Shown piece after piece: positions 35,301-46,884 of a stretch of 64,000 nucleotides of DNA. This stretch comes from Hemileia vastatrix (lineage: Eukaryota; Basidiomycota; Pucciniomycetes; Pucciniales; Zaghouaniaceae): contig JASXTE010000017.1 of the NCBI GenBank assembly GCA_030280995.1, positions 23,837,998 to 23,901,997 on the forward strand, in the 5' to 3' direction. The notes below the pieces were generated by a model. It did no database searches, was not told the DNA's origin, and saw only the letters and a list, made by a program, of their open reading frames with translations. The first letter of the stretch is position 1, and each line of letters opens with the position of its first letter. The position numbers and the translations under genes were made by a program.

Positions 35301-38300
35301 TTAGCATAAGTTTGGCCGAACTTGTTCTGGACACTTTTATGATTGAGAGTAGGCATACAGCAATTCTTCTTAAATTCAAATGAGATTTCTTATAAACATT
35401 TCCACTGGTATTTGATCTTTCTGTGTAATTTAAATTTGGCCATTTGATTAATTTTTTTTCATAATTATATTATTAACGTTATTACTTTAGTAATAACTTG
35501 TGTGAAAAATGCACACCAGGTGGTGTTCCACCTTTAATAATATATTATTAAATAAAGTTATAAGAGTATGAAAATTATTTATTTTACAAATTAAAAATTG
35601 ATATCCAAAAGCAATATGAGCAATGTTAAAGTAAAATAAAAAGGATCAAATAAGAAAAAAGAATCTAAGGAAAATTCCCACTATCAATAACAGGTAGAGT
35701 GTTAGATCAAATGTGCACAACCAGGGCTAAACTTGGACTATATTTTCTTTTTTTTTAAACCAAAGAAAGTGTCCTGATGAGGTTTAAAAAATCATCAGGA
35801 GGACATTTTGGCAATATCAAACTACTTATTGTGCAATGATTGACCAAAAATTCATTTTCATTTCCATGGAGTAAATTTATCCCATCTGACTGCATGCAAC
35901 CAAAAGTGTCCAGCACAAGTTTGGCCGAACTTATGCTGGACACTTTTATGATGGTGAGTATCTAGGGTGCAGGTCTTCTTCAGTTTATCAGGTATTCCTT
36001 ATAAACATATCCACTTGTATATGATCTTTCTGTGTCATTCATATTTATTATTTGATTGATTATTTTTCACCATTATACTATTAATTTTATTAGTATTGAA
36101 AAAACTTGTAAGCCAAATGCATACTGGGAGATGCTACATCTTTAATAATCTTATTAAATAAAAGTAAAAAAATATGAAAAGTATTAGTTTGACAATAAAT
36201 AAATTGATATTTGAAAGCAAAAAGAGGAATAAAAAAGTAAAATAAAATTAATTAAATATAAAATTAAAAATTCGAATAAAATTTCTTCCATAAAAGATAA
36301 TTTGAGTTTTCAGAACAAACTTGCACAACCAGTTCTAGATTTGGAATATATTTTCATTTTTTTAAAATTAATAAAAGTGTCTCCCTGAGGTTTTCCAAAG
36401 AACAGGAGGATAGTGTAGCAGTATAAAACTACTTCTTGTACAATTGTTGAGCAAAAATTCATTTTAACTTCCATTGAGTAACTTTATCCCATCTGACTGC
36501 ATGCAACCAAAAGTGTCCAGCACAAGCTCAGCCAAACTTGTGCTGGACACTTTTATGATGGAGAGTAGCTAGGGTGCAAGTCTTCTTCAGTTAATCTTGT
36601 ATTCCTTACAAAAATTTCTATGGGTATTTAATCTTTCTGTGTAATTCATAATTATCATTTGATTCATTTTTAGTCACAATTATATTTTTAATGTTTTTAC
36701 TATAGCAAAAACATGTGTACTGAATGTACACTGGGTGATTTTAAAACTTTAATCATATTATATAATAAATCTAAAAAAATGTGAAAATTATCAGTTTTAC
36801 AAAAATAAAATTGATATTTAAAAGCTAAAGGATAAATGAAAGGGTAAAATTAAAATTAAATAGATCAAAAATGAAATAAAGATATTAAGTATAATTTTTG
36901 CTATCATGAGCCAGTAGAGGCTTGAAAAAAATAGGCACCATCATAGATTAACAAGGATTAAATTTACTTTTTACAAAATTAAAAAATTGTCTACCTTAGG
37001 TTTGGGCAAACTTCAGGGGGAAGATTTGTCAATATAGAACTACTTTTAGTGCAATGATGGAGTGATAATTCAGTCTCATTTCCATAAATAGAATTAATTG
37101 CATCTGAAGGAATGCAACCAAAAGTGTCCAGCACAAGTTTATCCAAACTTGTGCTGGACACTTTTATGATGGAGAGTAGCCAGGGTGCAAGTCATTTTAA
37201 ATCATCTGGAATTTCTTATAAACATGTTCACTGTTACTCAATCTTTGTGCCTCACTCATGTTTATCAATTGATTAATTTTTTGTCACCATTATATTATTA
37301 ATATTATAAGTATAGCAAAAACTTGTGTGCCAAATGAATACCGGGTGATGTTACACCTTTTATAATATTATTAAATACAGGTAAAAAAATATGAACATGA
37401 TCTATTTTACAAAAAATAAACTTCTATCCAAAAGAAAAATGTTGGGAAAAAAGTAAAATAAAAGAAATCAAAGATTATAATAAAAATCCAAGTTAAATTC
37501 CTGCCATAAACAGAAAAAAGAGAAGTTGAATCATATAAGCACAATCAGGGCTAAACTTGCACTAAATTTTCTTTTTAGTAAAAATAAAAAAAAATCCACT
37601 TGAGCTTTACCGAAAATTCAGGATGAAAATTTTGCCATATCAAACTACTTCTGGTTTATCTATTTATCAGAAATTTATCTTCATTTCCATAGAGAGAATC
37701 GCTCCCATCTAACTGCGCCTGACCAAAAGTGTCAAGCACAAGTTTGGCCTAACTTGTGCTGGACACTTTTATAATGGAGAGTAGCTAGGGTAGAATTTTT
37801 CTTCAGCTCATCTGGCATTTATTACAAACATGTCTACTGGTATTTTATCTTTGTTCCTCACTCGTAAATATCATTTGATTAATTTTTGGTCACCATTGTT
37901 TTATTAATTTTATAAGTATAGAAAAAACTGCTGAGACAAATGCATACCAGGTGATGTTACACCATTTATAATATTATTAAATAAATGTATTAAAATATGA
38001 AAATAGTTTATTTTAAAAATTATTAATTGATATCCAAAAGAAATATTAGGAATAAAAAATTAAATTAAAGGGATCAAATATGAAAAAAGAAATCCAAGAA
38101 AAATTCCTAAAATCAAATGCCAGTGGAGGTGTTGAAGCAAATGAGAGCAATCAGGGATAAATTGTACTAAATTTACTTTTTTTTAAAGATGAAAAATTGT
38201 GCACCTGTGGTTTGGATGAACTCTAGGTTGAAAATTTTGCTATATAAAACTACTTCTAGTGAAGCTTTTTATCAAATTAATTTTTTCATTGCCATAGAGA

Positions 38301-39560
38301 GAATTGATCCCATCTGACTGCACCTGACCAAAAGTGTCCAGCACAAGTTCGGCCAAAATTATGCTGGACACTTTTTTGATGGTAAGTATCTAGGGTGCAG
38401 GTCTTCTTCTGTGAAACTGGTCTTTTTATAAAACAAATCCACTGGTATTTAATATTTCTTTTTTATTAATATTTTATCATTTGATCAATTTTTTGTCACC
38501 AGTATAATATTATTTTTATTAGTATAGCAAAAAAACATGTGCCAAATGCTTAAAGGGTGATGTTAAACCTTTAATAATTTTATTAAATACAGGTAAAAAA
38601 TTATGAAAATAATTTTGTTTTACATAAAATTAATTGATATCTTAAAGAAAAAAAACGGATAAAAAGAAATATGTTGAATAAAAGGGATTTTATATGAAAT
38701 TAAAAATTGAAGCTAAATGCCTACTTTTAAGGCTCAGAAGAGGTGTTGGATAAAATGGGCACCATCACGACTAAAAATATACTTGATTTTATTTTTTGAA
38801 AAAATAAATTAAGTTTTCAACTGATTTTTTTCCAATATTTATTTGGACACTTTGTCTACATCAAATTACTTCTAGTACCATGATTGACCAAATTACATCC
38901 TAATTTCCATATGCAGAATTGATCCCATATGGCCGGACCAGGACAAAGGTGTCAACCACAAGTTTGAGAATTCTTCTGGTGGACACTTTTATAATGGAAA
39001 GTAGAAGGGTGCAAATCTTCTTTAGTTAATCTACCATTCCTCATAAACATTTACAACTTATTTCTTGCCAAAAATCAGGTGGAAAGTTTGTCCATATCAA
39101 ATAAATTCTAATGCCATTATTGACTAAAAATTGATTCTCATTTCCATATAGAGAGTTTATCCCATATGACTGGATCTGGAAAAATTGAAACCACAATTTT
39201 TGATAAACTTAAGATTGAAATTTTTTTGATGGAAAGTAATTGCATGTCTTTTTCATTTAATCAAGTAACCCTTTATAAAAATTTCCACCTGTATTTTGGC
39301 AAAACTTCAGGTGGACACTTTGGCAATATTAAATTAATTCTAGTTCCATGTTGGTAAAAAACTCATTCTTATTTCCATATAGAGATATTAAAACCATCAG
39401 ACTCTGCCTTTCCAAAAGTGTCTACCTGGATTATGAATAAACCTCAGTTGGACACTTATGATGCAGAGTAGCTAGGCCAAAAGTATTCTTCAGTTAATTT
39501 GTTATTCATAATAAATTTATCCTCCTGAAGTTTAGCCTAGATTCAGGTGGTAAATTTTGG
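32390..39560. repeat. Tandem array of 607-bp units, each with a 46-nt palindrome
   Basis: Palindromes start at 32859, 33465, 34071, 34681, 35293, 35902, 36509, 37120, 37725 and 38330, so the spacing is 605-612 bp. Degenerate ones lie near 38945, 39178 and 39413, in shortened units. The arm is AAAAGTGTCCAGCACAAGTT and its exact complement follows after a 5-7 nt loop (often CGGCCA or TGGCCG). Around it are conserved boxes: GAATTGATCCCATCTGACTG before, and ATGATGGAGAGTAGCTAGGG after. Other landmarks in each unit are TGCCTCACTCAT, TCACCATTATATTATTAAT and GGTGATGTTACACC. Units are non-coding. Units 1-3 resemble units 8-10 more than their neighbours. Confidence 0.9.
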
Positions 39561-39570
39561 AAAGCACCGG

Positions 39571-40873
39571 TGTAGGTAGACTCTTACAGTCGCTTTGCTG
39601 TAAGCGGAATTGGAAGGAGTTGAATAAAACATAGAAAACCCTGTCCTTCTAAGTAAAATAAGGGTTGCTCAAATAACTAAGCTTACTAGTCTACTTGAAT
39701 TGATTTAAAATATAGATGAAACTTTGATTTTATGAATTCTTATTGAGATTAAGAAGTAGCAGCTGTTGGAAAAGAAATACTGATGACAACAATTAAGGTA
39801 TACCAGTGAAAGATCTGAAAAGATAGACTTATATATTTTTATAAAGATATTATTTTTATGAGTTAAAAATAAAAACAAGTCCCTGAGATGTAGAACTTTC
39901 CAATGATACCCTATATGTGATGTAAATATAATTTTTGTGTTGTATTTCAAAAATGTTATAAAATATAAATGTTATAAGGGGTTTATAATTTATTTAAATT
40001 TGTTGTTATATGTTAAAAATTATTAATAATCCAAAAAGACTCTCAATATCGAAACTAAAAGACAAAAAATATGTAGAAGACTAAGATTCCCCCCTTCTAT
40101 CTGATTCTCCTACTCCATACCTTTCCAACAATACCCTACATGCATAGGATCTACAATAAACTATTGATCTAACAAGCATAATATATTCTAACCAAATTTT
40201 TCCACAATAGCCAAAATTTTCTGCAGTGACAAAACTTTGCACTGGTGATCAGACTTTTCTACAGTGACCAAACTTTGCACTGGTGATCAGACTTTTCTAC
40301 AGTGACCAAACTTTACCACAGTGCCCAGACTTTTCTGAAGTGACCAAACTTTGCCACAGTGCCCAGAATTTTCTGCAGTGACCAAACTTTGCACTGGTGA
40401 TCAGACTTTCCCATTGTGAGCAATTTTTTAAACAATGAGATCTTTTTGCCATAATGAGCTACTTTTGCAATAGTGAGCTAATTTGGCCAGAGTAAGCTAA
40501 ATTTGCCACAGTGAGTAAAGTTTGTCACCATGACCAAACTTGGCCACAATGACAGAATTTTTACAGTACACTTCACTTTTGCACTGGAAAATTACCAGAG
40601 CAAACCAGAGCGCACCAGAGCACACCAGAGCGCACCAGAAAGAAATGGCGATTCCAAGAGCACACTTCATTCACCAAAAATATAAATCCATAAACCATCA
40701 AATCACAAGAGAAAAACCACATATAACCATTACAAAACACCAAAAATCAACCCAAAAAAAATCCATTTAACTCCCTTCAACCAAATGAACACCTGGTAAC
40801 ACCATGATTTTCTTTCAACCAAGTTCCAATCAAATTTTCACCTAAGTGGCCTACCCAGATTTGGAATGCCACA
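39571..40873 (-). mobile_element. Solo LTR, gypsy family G (1,303 bp)
   Basis: Starts TGTAGGTAGACTC and ends AATGCCACA. The 4-bp direct repeat CCGG flanks it (39567-39570 and 40874-40877). It aligns to 43924-45289 end to end. It contains a GTGACCAAACTTTGC minisatellite at about 40200-40440, with fewer units than the other copy. It lies between the last array unit and an inverted array unit. No internal element sequence is attached, so it is a solo LTR left by recombination. Confidence 0.85.
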
Positions 40874-40884
40874 CCGGTTAGTCA

Positions 40885-41105
40885 CTATCTATCAAAAAAG
40901 TGTTCACCATAAGTTTTGCTAAACTTGTGGTGGACCCCTTTGATCAGCTAAAGTCAGATGAGATTGATTCTTTAGATGGAAATGAGGATGATTTTTTTGG
41001 TCAATCATGGAAATAGAAGTAGTTTGATGTGGCCAAATTATCCCCCTGAAGGTCAGAAAAACCTCACAAGGACACTTTTTAACAGGGAGTAACTGAGAAA
41101 AATCC
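40885..41105 (-). repeat. Inverted, diverged copy of one array unit
   Basis: Read on the minus strand, this segment contains the unit landmarks in array order: GAGGTTTTTCTGACCTTCAGG, CAAACTACTTCTATTTCCAT, CTCATTTCCAT, AATCTCATCTGACT and a degenerate palindrome (GTCCACCACAAGTTTAGC and its partner). It is the only unit in opposite orientation, and it gives the large element fold-back character. Confidence 0.75.
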
Positions 41106-41614
41106 ATTTATCAGAAGGAAAATCTTTTATTGGATAGGTTCCAAGGTTTCATATTTGTGTATTATGGTCAGTTTAATTTTTAAAGTGTGTGTCCAAGCAA
41201 TTTCATTGCCCGTAATGACACATTTTGTTTTAAATGTTTCAAACTGTTTTATAAATTATTATGGTGTCATATAGTATAATTAAGTTCTATTAAGTACCAT
41301 CCTATGGTGCCTAGATTTATAATTTAATATCTTACATAATAATTATTTTTATATAAATTCATCAATATTTTATTTTATTATCAAATTTCATAGAGCAAGT
41401 ATCCTGAATTAATATATATGCATAAGCTTATGTTAGATCAATTTGTGCTCAACAGAGGACCAAAATTAAGTTCTGGAGGATCAACTTGTGCATAACTTGG
41501 ATATTCTGTCTATAATCAATCTGAGAATAAATGTAATTCCAATACATTTTTTTATATTGTTATGGAGTGAGAATAACACTGGAATAATAAGAGACACTCT
41601 GGAGTTCAAAGAGA
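41106..41614. other. Right arm of the large element, no gene seen
   Basis: A/T-rich sequence leading to the right terminus. A 100-codon frame at 41488-41790 runs across the terminus and into the flank, so it is not a gene. Confidence 0.5.
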
Positions 41615-41653
41615 GGGGATTGCTAGAAGTTCACCCCCAATCTTCTGTGGTAT

Positions 41654-41972
41654 ATGTGTTACTGACTGATTGTATGATCATTCAATTACATTCTAACCAA
41701 CAAACAACTAACATTCTTCAAATCTGTTTTCTATTTGCTACTTTTATTTCTACCAATACATTTGATATAAATCAACTAAACTCCTTATGATATCATCACT
41801 GGGGACAGGTATAAATTATATTATTGCTAACTCTATGAAATTAGCTAACAAAGATGTATTTAGATGACTGATAAACTTATTTGAGAGTTTAGTCAAGAAT
41901 ATAACTAACTTATTCTGTTACTAAATAAAAGAATTGAGTCCTTGTTGGATTAAAAGTCTGAAAAGCTAGTGA
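41654..41972 (+). other. Leader region before the copia gag, LTR not defined
   Basis: Lies between the DNA element terminus and the first copia codon. It should hold the end of the copia 5' LTR and its leader, but I could not place an LTR end or a primer-binding site. Confidence 0.35.
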
Positions 41973-43923
41973 ATGTCCACTGCCAATAAAGATCCCAATT
42001 CTAGTCCATTCCCCAACTTTCCTACAGAGGCCTTAGACAGTAATTCAATATATCAGCCTGCAGCAGATCAAGAGAATTCAACTGCTGAAACTTGTAATAC
42101 TTCCAGGCCATACACCTATTCACCAATGACAGATCAATCCTCTGATAAACTTTTTAAAACCCCTATTCTTACTAGTGGAAATGTCTCATTATGGAAATTT
42201 ATGATTAAAATATATTTTAAGTCACAACGTCTCAGTCATCATATTTCTTCCTTGACCTGATCTTGATGTGCTAATGAGGATGAATGGGAAGCTGGTGAGG
42301 CCAAAGTGCCCCTAATGCTTATTAATGCTGTATACGTACTTGACGCATTACTGGTATCAAAGGCAAAGTCAACTTATGGTGCTTATCAAAAGATTTTGAC
42401 GTATTATGGAGAGGGAAATTCCTCTACGGTATCTGACCTGCTTGATCAATAAGTCTATCTGAAGTGGGATGGTTTTTCGTCACTCAGGGAACATCAAGCA
42501 AAGTTTGAGGATCTTGAGAATCTACTCACATCTCATGCTACTGTGGATCTGGAACTTACTATATCCAATAAAATCATTGGGATGATTCTCATCAAAAGTA
42601 TACACCAAGAGTCAATGATCATTATTACTTAAAATCTGTTTCAAAACATCAAAAAACTCACCCTCGAAGCCATCTACAATAGCATAAAATCTGAGGACAA
42701 TAGATGGAAACAAGAAGTAGATGGAACTGAAAGTACCACAGCTCTTAAGGCAACTCAGAAGAAAAAGATTTGGTTAATCTTTCCGATACTCCAGCTAAGA
42801 AGGAGAAGAAGGGAGTGTTAAAATGTAGCTTAGGACACGTAGGACATCAAGATGATGTGTGTATTACTAAACTTCAGGAGAAACTTAAAAAACTTAACGG
42901 GCCCTCACAGGAAAAAGTGGCAGAGGAGACAAGTGAATCAGCTGAGCTTTCCTCATATGTAGATGCCAAAGATAATGAGGAGTCTGAATATGTTTCTGGA
43001 ATAAATAAAAAAATGTGATTTATTTTAGACTCAGGAGTGACCTCACATATGGTATCTGATAGTAATCTACTCATTGATCTTAAAAATCTACCTTCCTTCT
43101 CCAATTAAAATTGACACGGCAGGAAGTCAGATTCTTCTTGGGAAACAAAGTGGATTGTTAGTCATTAATCCTCAGCTCATTTTAACCGGAGTACTGGTAA
43201 TGGAAAAACTGTCAAAAAATCTAATCTCAGTAAATAAAGTTAATGCTATGGGATACAAAATCCACTTTGATCCAGTAGTTACAATTATTTACTACATCAA
43301 GGAGGAGCTTATTGCAGAACTCACTCAGTTGTATATTCTGCACAAGTTGTGGTATGTGGCTAAAAAGGCTATCACTCATTCTACCAAACAACTGAAATTA
43401 TCACCATGGAATTCTCGACTAGGTCATATGAATGATAAATCTCTACATGCATTTCTAAAAACAAGAGGAATAACTATTGTTGACGAGAGAGTGAGATGCC
43501 TAACTTGTGAAAAAGGGAAAATAGTCAAAACACCCTTTACTAGATCATTTCTGAAAGCTACTTTACCACTTTTTTGGATACCTTCAGATGTATTTGGTCC
43601 AATAGATCCACCAGAATTGGGTGGTTTTAAATACATCCTGACTTTTATAGATGATTGTACTTGACACTCAAAGATTTTTTTTATGAAATTTAAATCTGAA
43701 GTTTTCTCTTATTTTCTTAAATACCAAAATGATATGGAAAATAAACTTGAGCTGAAGATTAAATTCCTCAAATGTGACAGGGGTGGTTAATATGGATCAG
43801 AGATTCTAATAAAATGTTTGACTGAATGTGGAATCACACACAAGCAAGCACCTGCTAGGACTCCACAACACAACTCTGTTGCTGAGAGATTCAATAAGAC
43901 ACTGATTGATAAAACTTGCACAA
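41973..43923 (+). pseudogene. Ty1/copia gag, protease and integrase remnant, cut by a gypsy insertion
   Basis: Starts MSTANKDPNSSPFP. The gag part (41973-42760) has several stops and includes the copia-type N-terminal capsid segment (LTSGNVSLWKFMIKIYF). A decayed zinc knuckle lies near 42820 (LKCSLGHVGHQDDVC). The protease site reads ILDSGVTSHMVSD near 43022. GAG-pre-integrase and integrase follow at 43395-43920: HMNDKSLHAF, CLTCEKGK, SDVFGPI, FIDDCT, CDRGG and NSVAERFNKTL hold the zinc and catalytic residues. Integrase before RT is the copia order. The frame ends at 43923, where the family-G LTR begins; RT and RNase H are not in the window. Confidence 0.85.
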
Positions 43924-45289
43924 TGTAGAGTAGACTCCTACACTCACCTTGCTGCAGGCATAATCCAAGGGATTTGGAAAAACAAAAAGAAATCCATGTC
44001 CCACTAAGTAAACCTAAGATTCAATTAACTAAGCTTGAAGATCTGCTTAAAGAGTTGGATAAGTTGAAAATCTGAGAGAAAGACTTTATAAGTGTTGGAA
44101 ACCTATAATATAGAAAAAAAATAAGTGAAATAAATGATTACACCCCCAAAACAAATACCTAATACCAGATTACACTGATACCAGTCACAGCAAACACTTA
44201 GAAGAAGCCGCAACACTTGCCCCAGAGATTGAAAAGTACAGTAAAGTACCCCAGAAACTACCCTTGGGATGATCTGTTCAAAGGTGCCTTATTAAAGGTC
44301 TGCCCCAGATTTACCCAGTTTCAGACCAAAATTAAATAGTGTTCTTTATTATATTTTTATTTTATAAATTTTATAAGAAAAGAAAAAAATTTGAGTCACC
44401 AAGGATGAGAGCTATCCAATGGTACCCTATATGTTGATATTTTTTATTATAATTGTTGTTATATGTTAAAATATTGTTAATTATCAAAAAATACCCTTAT
44501 TATCAAAACTAAAAGAAAAAAACATGTATAAGACTAAGATTCTCCCCTCTTTATATGATTCTCCCCCTCCAGACCTTTCCAACAATACCCTACATGCATA
44601 TGATCTACAATAAACTATTGATCTAGTAAGCACAATAACTTTCTAACCAAATTTTGCCACAATAGCCAAACTTTTGGAACAGTGACCAAACTTTGCACAG
44701 TGACCAAACTTTGCACTGGTGATCAGACTTTTCTACAGTGACCAAACTTTGCCACAGTGCCCAGACTTTTCTGCAGTGACCAAACTTTGCACTGGTGATC
44801 AGACTTTTCTACAGTGACCAAACTTTGCCACAGTACCCAGACTTTTCTGCAGTGACCAAACTTTGCCACAGTGCCCAGACTTTTTGCACCAATGACCAAA
44901 CTTTGCCACAATGACCAACTTTGCCACAGTGACTTTGCTTTTGCACCAGAAAATCACCGGAGCGTACCGGAAAAAAAATGGCTACTCCATGAGCACACTG
45001 CATCCACCAAAAATACCAAGAGAGCCCTAGAAAATCCAGTAAAACCAATACCCAATCCTTGAAACCATCAAATAAAAATAGGAATACCAACATATATCCA
45101 TTCCAAAACACCATAAATCATCCAAAAAAATCACCATAAATCCTCCAAACAATCACCATAAATCCACCCAAAAAAAATCCAGTTAACTCCCTTCAACCAA
45201 ATTAACACCTGCTAACACCATGATTTTCTTCCAACAAAGGTCCAATCAATTTTTCACCTAAGTAGCCTACCCAGATTTGGAATGCCACA
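43924..45289 (-). repeat. Element IV 3' LTR (1,366 bp) with an internal minisatellite
   Basis: TGTAGAGTAGACTCCTACA to AATGCCACA on the plus strand; in sense orientation it runs TGTGGC...CTACA. It aligns to 39571-40873 and 1-289. At about 44650-44935 units of the type CAGTGACCAAACTTTGC alternate with CACTGGTGATCAGACTTTT and CACAGTGCCCAGACTTTT. Different unit numbers explain most of the 63-bp length difference from the solo LTR. Confidence 0.85.
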
Positions 45290-45302
45290 TCCTCCCTCCA
45301 AT
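45290..45302 (-). promoter_or_regulatory. Polypurine tract of element IV
   Basis: On the minus strand TTGGAGGGAGGA directly precedes the LTR start TGTGGC. Such a tract primes plus-strand DNA synthesis and lies just upstream of 3' LTRs. It fixes both the sense of the LTR and its exact border. Confidence 0.8.
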
Positions 45303-46884
45303 ATGGAATGTCCCCATTCCATTCTGAATCACATAAAAAACTTTTCCACCATCATTTCAATAAAAATTTTGCTTCTAAAGTTGACTCCACTTGATTTTTG
45401 ATAATTAAATCCGCTGAGTATGAAAGAGTAGGCTTTAAACCCTACTGAGATAGAACTGCAATGATCTAGACACTGCTATGAGGTCCTCCAAACTCCTCTA
45501 CCATTCACCTCCAACAAAAAAAAGAAAATTAAGAGAGTGGACTTTCATCTCCACTGAGCCAGAACTGCAATGATCTGGACATTGCTATGAGGTCCTCCAA
45601 TTTCCAAAATCACCAACTACAGAAAAGAAAATTTAGAGAGTGGGCTTTAATCTCCACTGAGCCAGAACTGCAATGATCTGGACATCGCCATGAGTTCCTC
45701 CGATTTCCAAAATCACTTCCACTTGAATTTTCTTAAGTCATGAAGCGCAAAAATCACCAGTTTATAGTCTTAGAGAACTTCCACCTGCATCACAAAACCA
45801 ATGCTAGACATCAATCTATAAACAATAAAGCATATAAACAAACTTTGTGAGGTAATTGTGTATAGAGTTTCCAACTCATAAATTACCCCCAAACTTGCCA
45901 ATATGAAATCTAGAAGATTCCCCAATGAACACTTCTAACTAAAAGAAATCCTCCTCAAATCTTGACCATTATAATTTCTAGTTTTATTGACATCTTCAGT
46001 CTTCCACGGTCTTGAAGTTTAGGACCAATCATAAATGATCTTGAAAAGAATTTCAGTTTTAAGTCTTGATGGACTAGCAGAAAAAATAAAATAAATATAT
46101 AATAAAAGAAAAAGATAAATAAAATTAAAGATAAAAAAAAAAAAAGATGTCCACCAGCCATTTGGATGAGCCAAACCCCTGACATCATACTCACATCCAA
46201 GAGCACCTTGATTGTGGATACACAGGAAAGAAAAATTAAAAATATGATATAAAATGAAATTTTTGAAAACAAAATATTTTTGAAAATAATTTTTTTTTTT
46301 TTTTTTGAAAATTAAATTTTGAAAACAATTTTTTTATTTTTATTTTTATTTTTATTTTTTTTAAAAATTAAATTTTGAAAACTTGAAGATTTGAAAAATG
46401 ATAATTTAATGAAAATCAAGGAAACAAACTAATGATCGCTCGGTGGGCTCCCTCCAATTAGTAAAAATGATTGGAGACCACAAGTGATCATCCACCCCAA
46501 TACAACAAAAAAAATGAAACAAAACAAAATTCTTGAATCCAGACTTCCAAAAGATTGTGCTGTGTCAATGTAAGGTTCCAGTTTATAGTCATAGAGGACT
46601 ACCTATATAACAAAAAACAAAGCCAAGATTCAACTAAAAACAGAGAAGGGTTTGAACCAAACATTATGGGGTAATTGAGAATAGAGCAGCCAACTCATCA
46701 ATTACCCCCAAACTTGCCAATATAAAATCTAGAAGGTTCCCCTGTGAACACTCCTAACAAAATTTGTTTCCCCTTCATATTTTCACCACATAATAAAATA
46801 TTAAAATTGAAGTAATGTTTGATTTTTCAAAAGACTGTTAGATTTTCTAAAAGATTGATGTTGTAGTTTATCCTCATTTTGGAG
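45303..46884 (-). repeat. 3' non-coding region of element IV with internal duplications
   Basis: Holds three tandem units of about 100 bp (starting near 45425, 45532 and 45635, ending near 45718), each with GAACTGCAATGATCT and GAGGTCCTCC-type boxes. It also holds two dispersed copies of a 185-bp block (45757-45941 and 46577-46760) sharing CCAGTTTATAGTC, AATTACCCCCAAACTTGCCA and ATCTAGAAG. Poly-T runs lie at 46290-46360. No coding frame. Confidence 0.7.

Larger units (their letters stand above)
31097..41653. mobile_element. Candidate large CACTA-type DNA element (non-autonomous) holding a tandem array
   Basis: The left end reads CACCACAGAAAATCTGGGGG followed by TGAACTGCTAGCAGTTC. The reverse complement of the right end reads TACCACAGAAGATTGGGGG followed by TGAACTTCTAGCAATCC. 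Each end thus has the family layout CAC-x-AC, about ten bases, GGGGGTG, then a palindromic CTAGC box, as in the MITEs. Flanking triplets are TAT on both sides (31094-31096, 41654-41656). Removing the solo LTR at 39571 and its TSD leaves about 9.25 kb. I see no transposase frame. The flank is AT-rich, so the TSD alone is weak evidence; the paired termini are the stronger argument. Confidence 0.5.

Noticed and set aside
32859..39460. Regularly spaced palindromes as a CRISPR-like array
   Set aside because: Spacing is about 607 bp and the intervening DNA is itself repeated; the genome is eukaryotic. It is a satellite-type array.
41488..41790. 100-codon frame at the right end of the large element
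   Set aside because: It crosses the predicted element terminus and shows no domain.
43924..45289. Reading this LTR as a solo LTR like the one at 39571
   Set aside because: Flanks do not match (ACAA on the left, TCCT on the right), and a polypurine tract with an attached gypsy pol lies on the right, so it is a 3' LTR.
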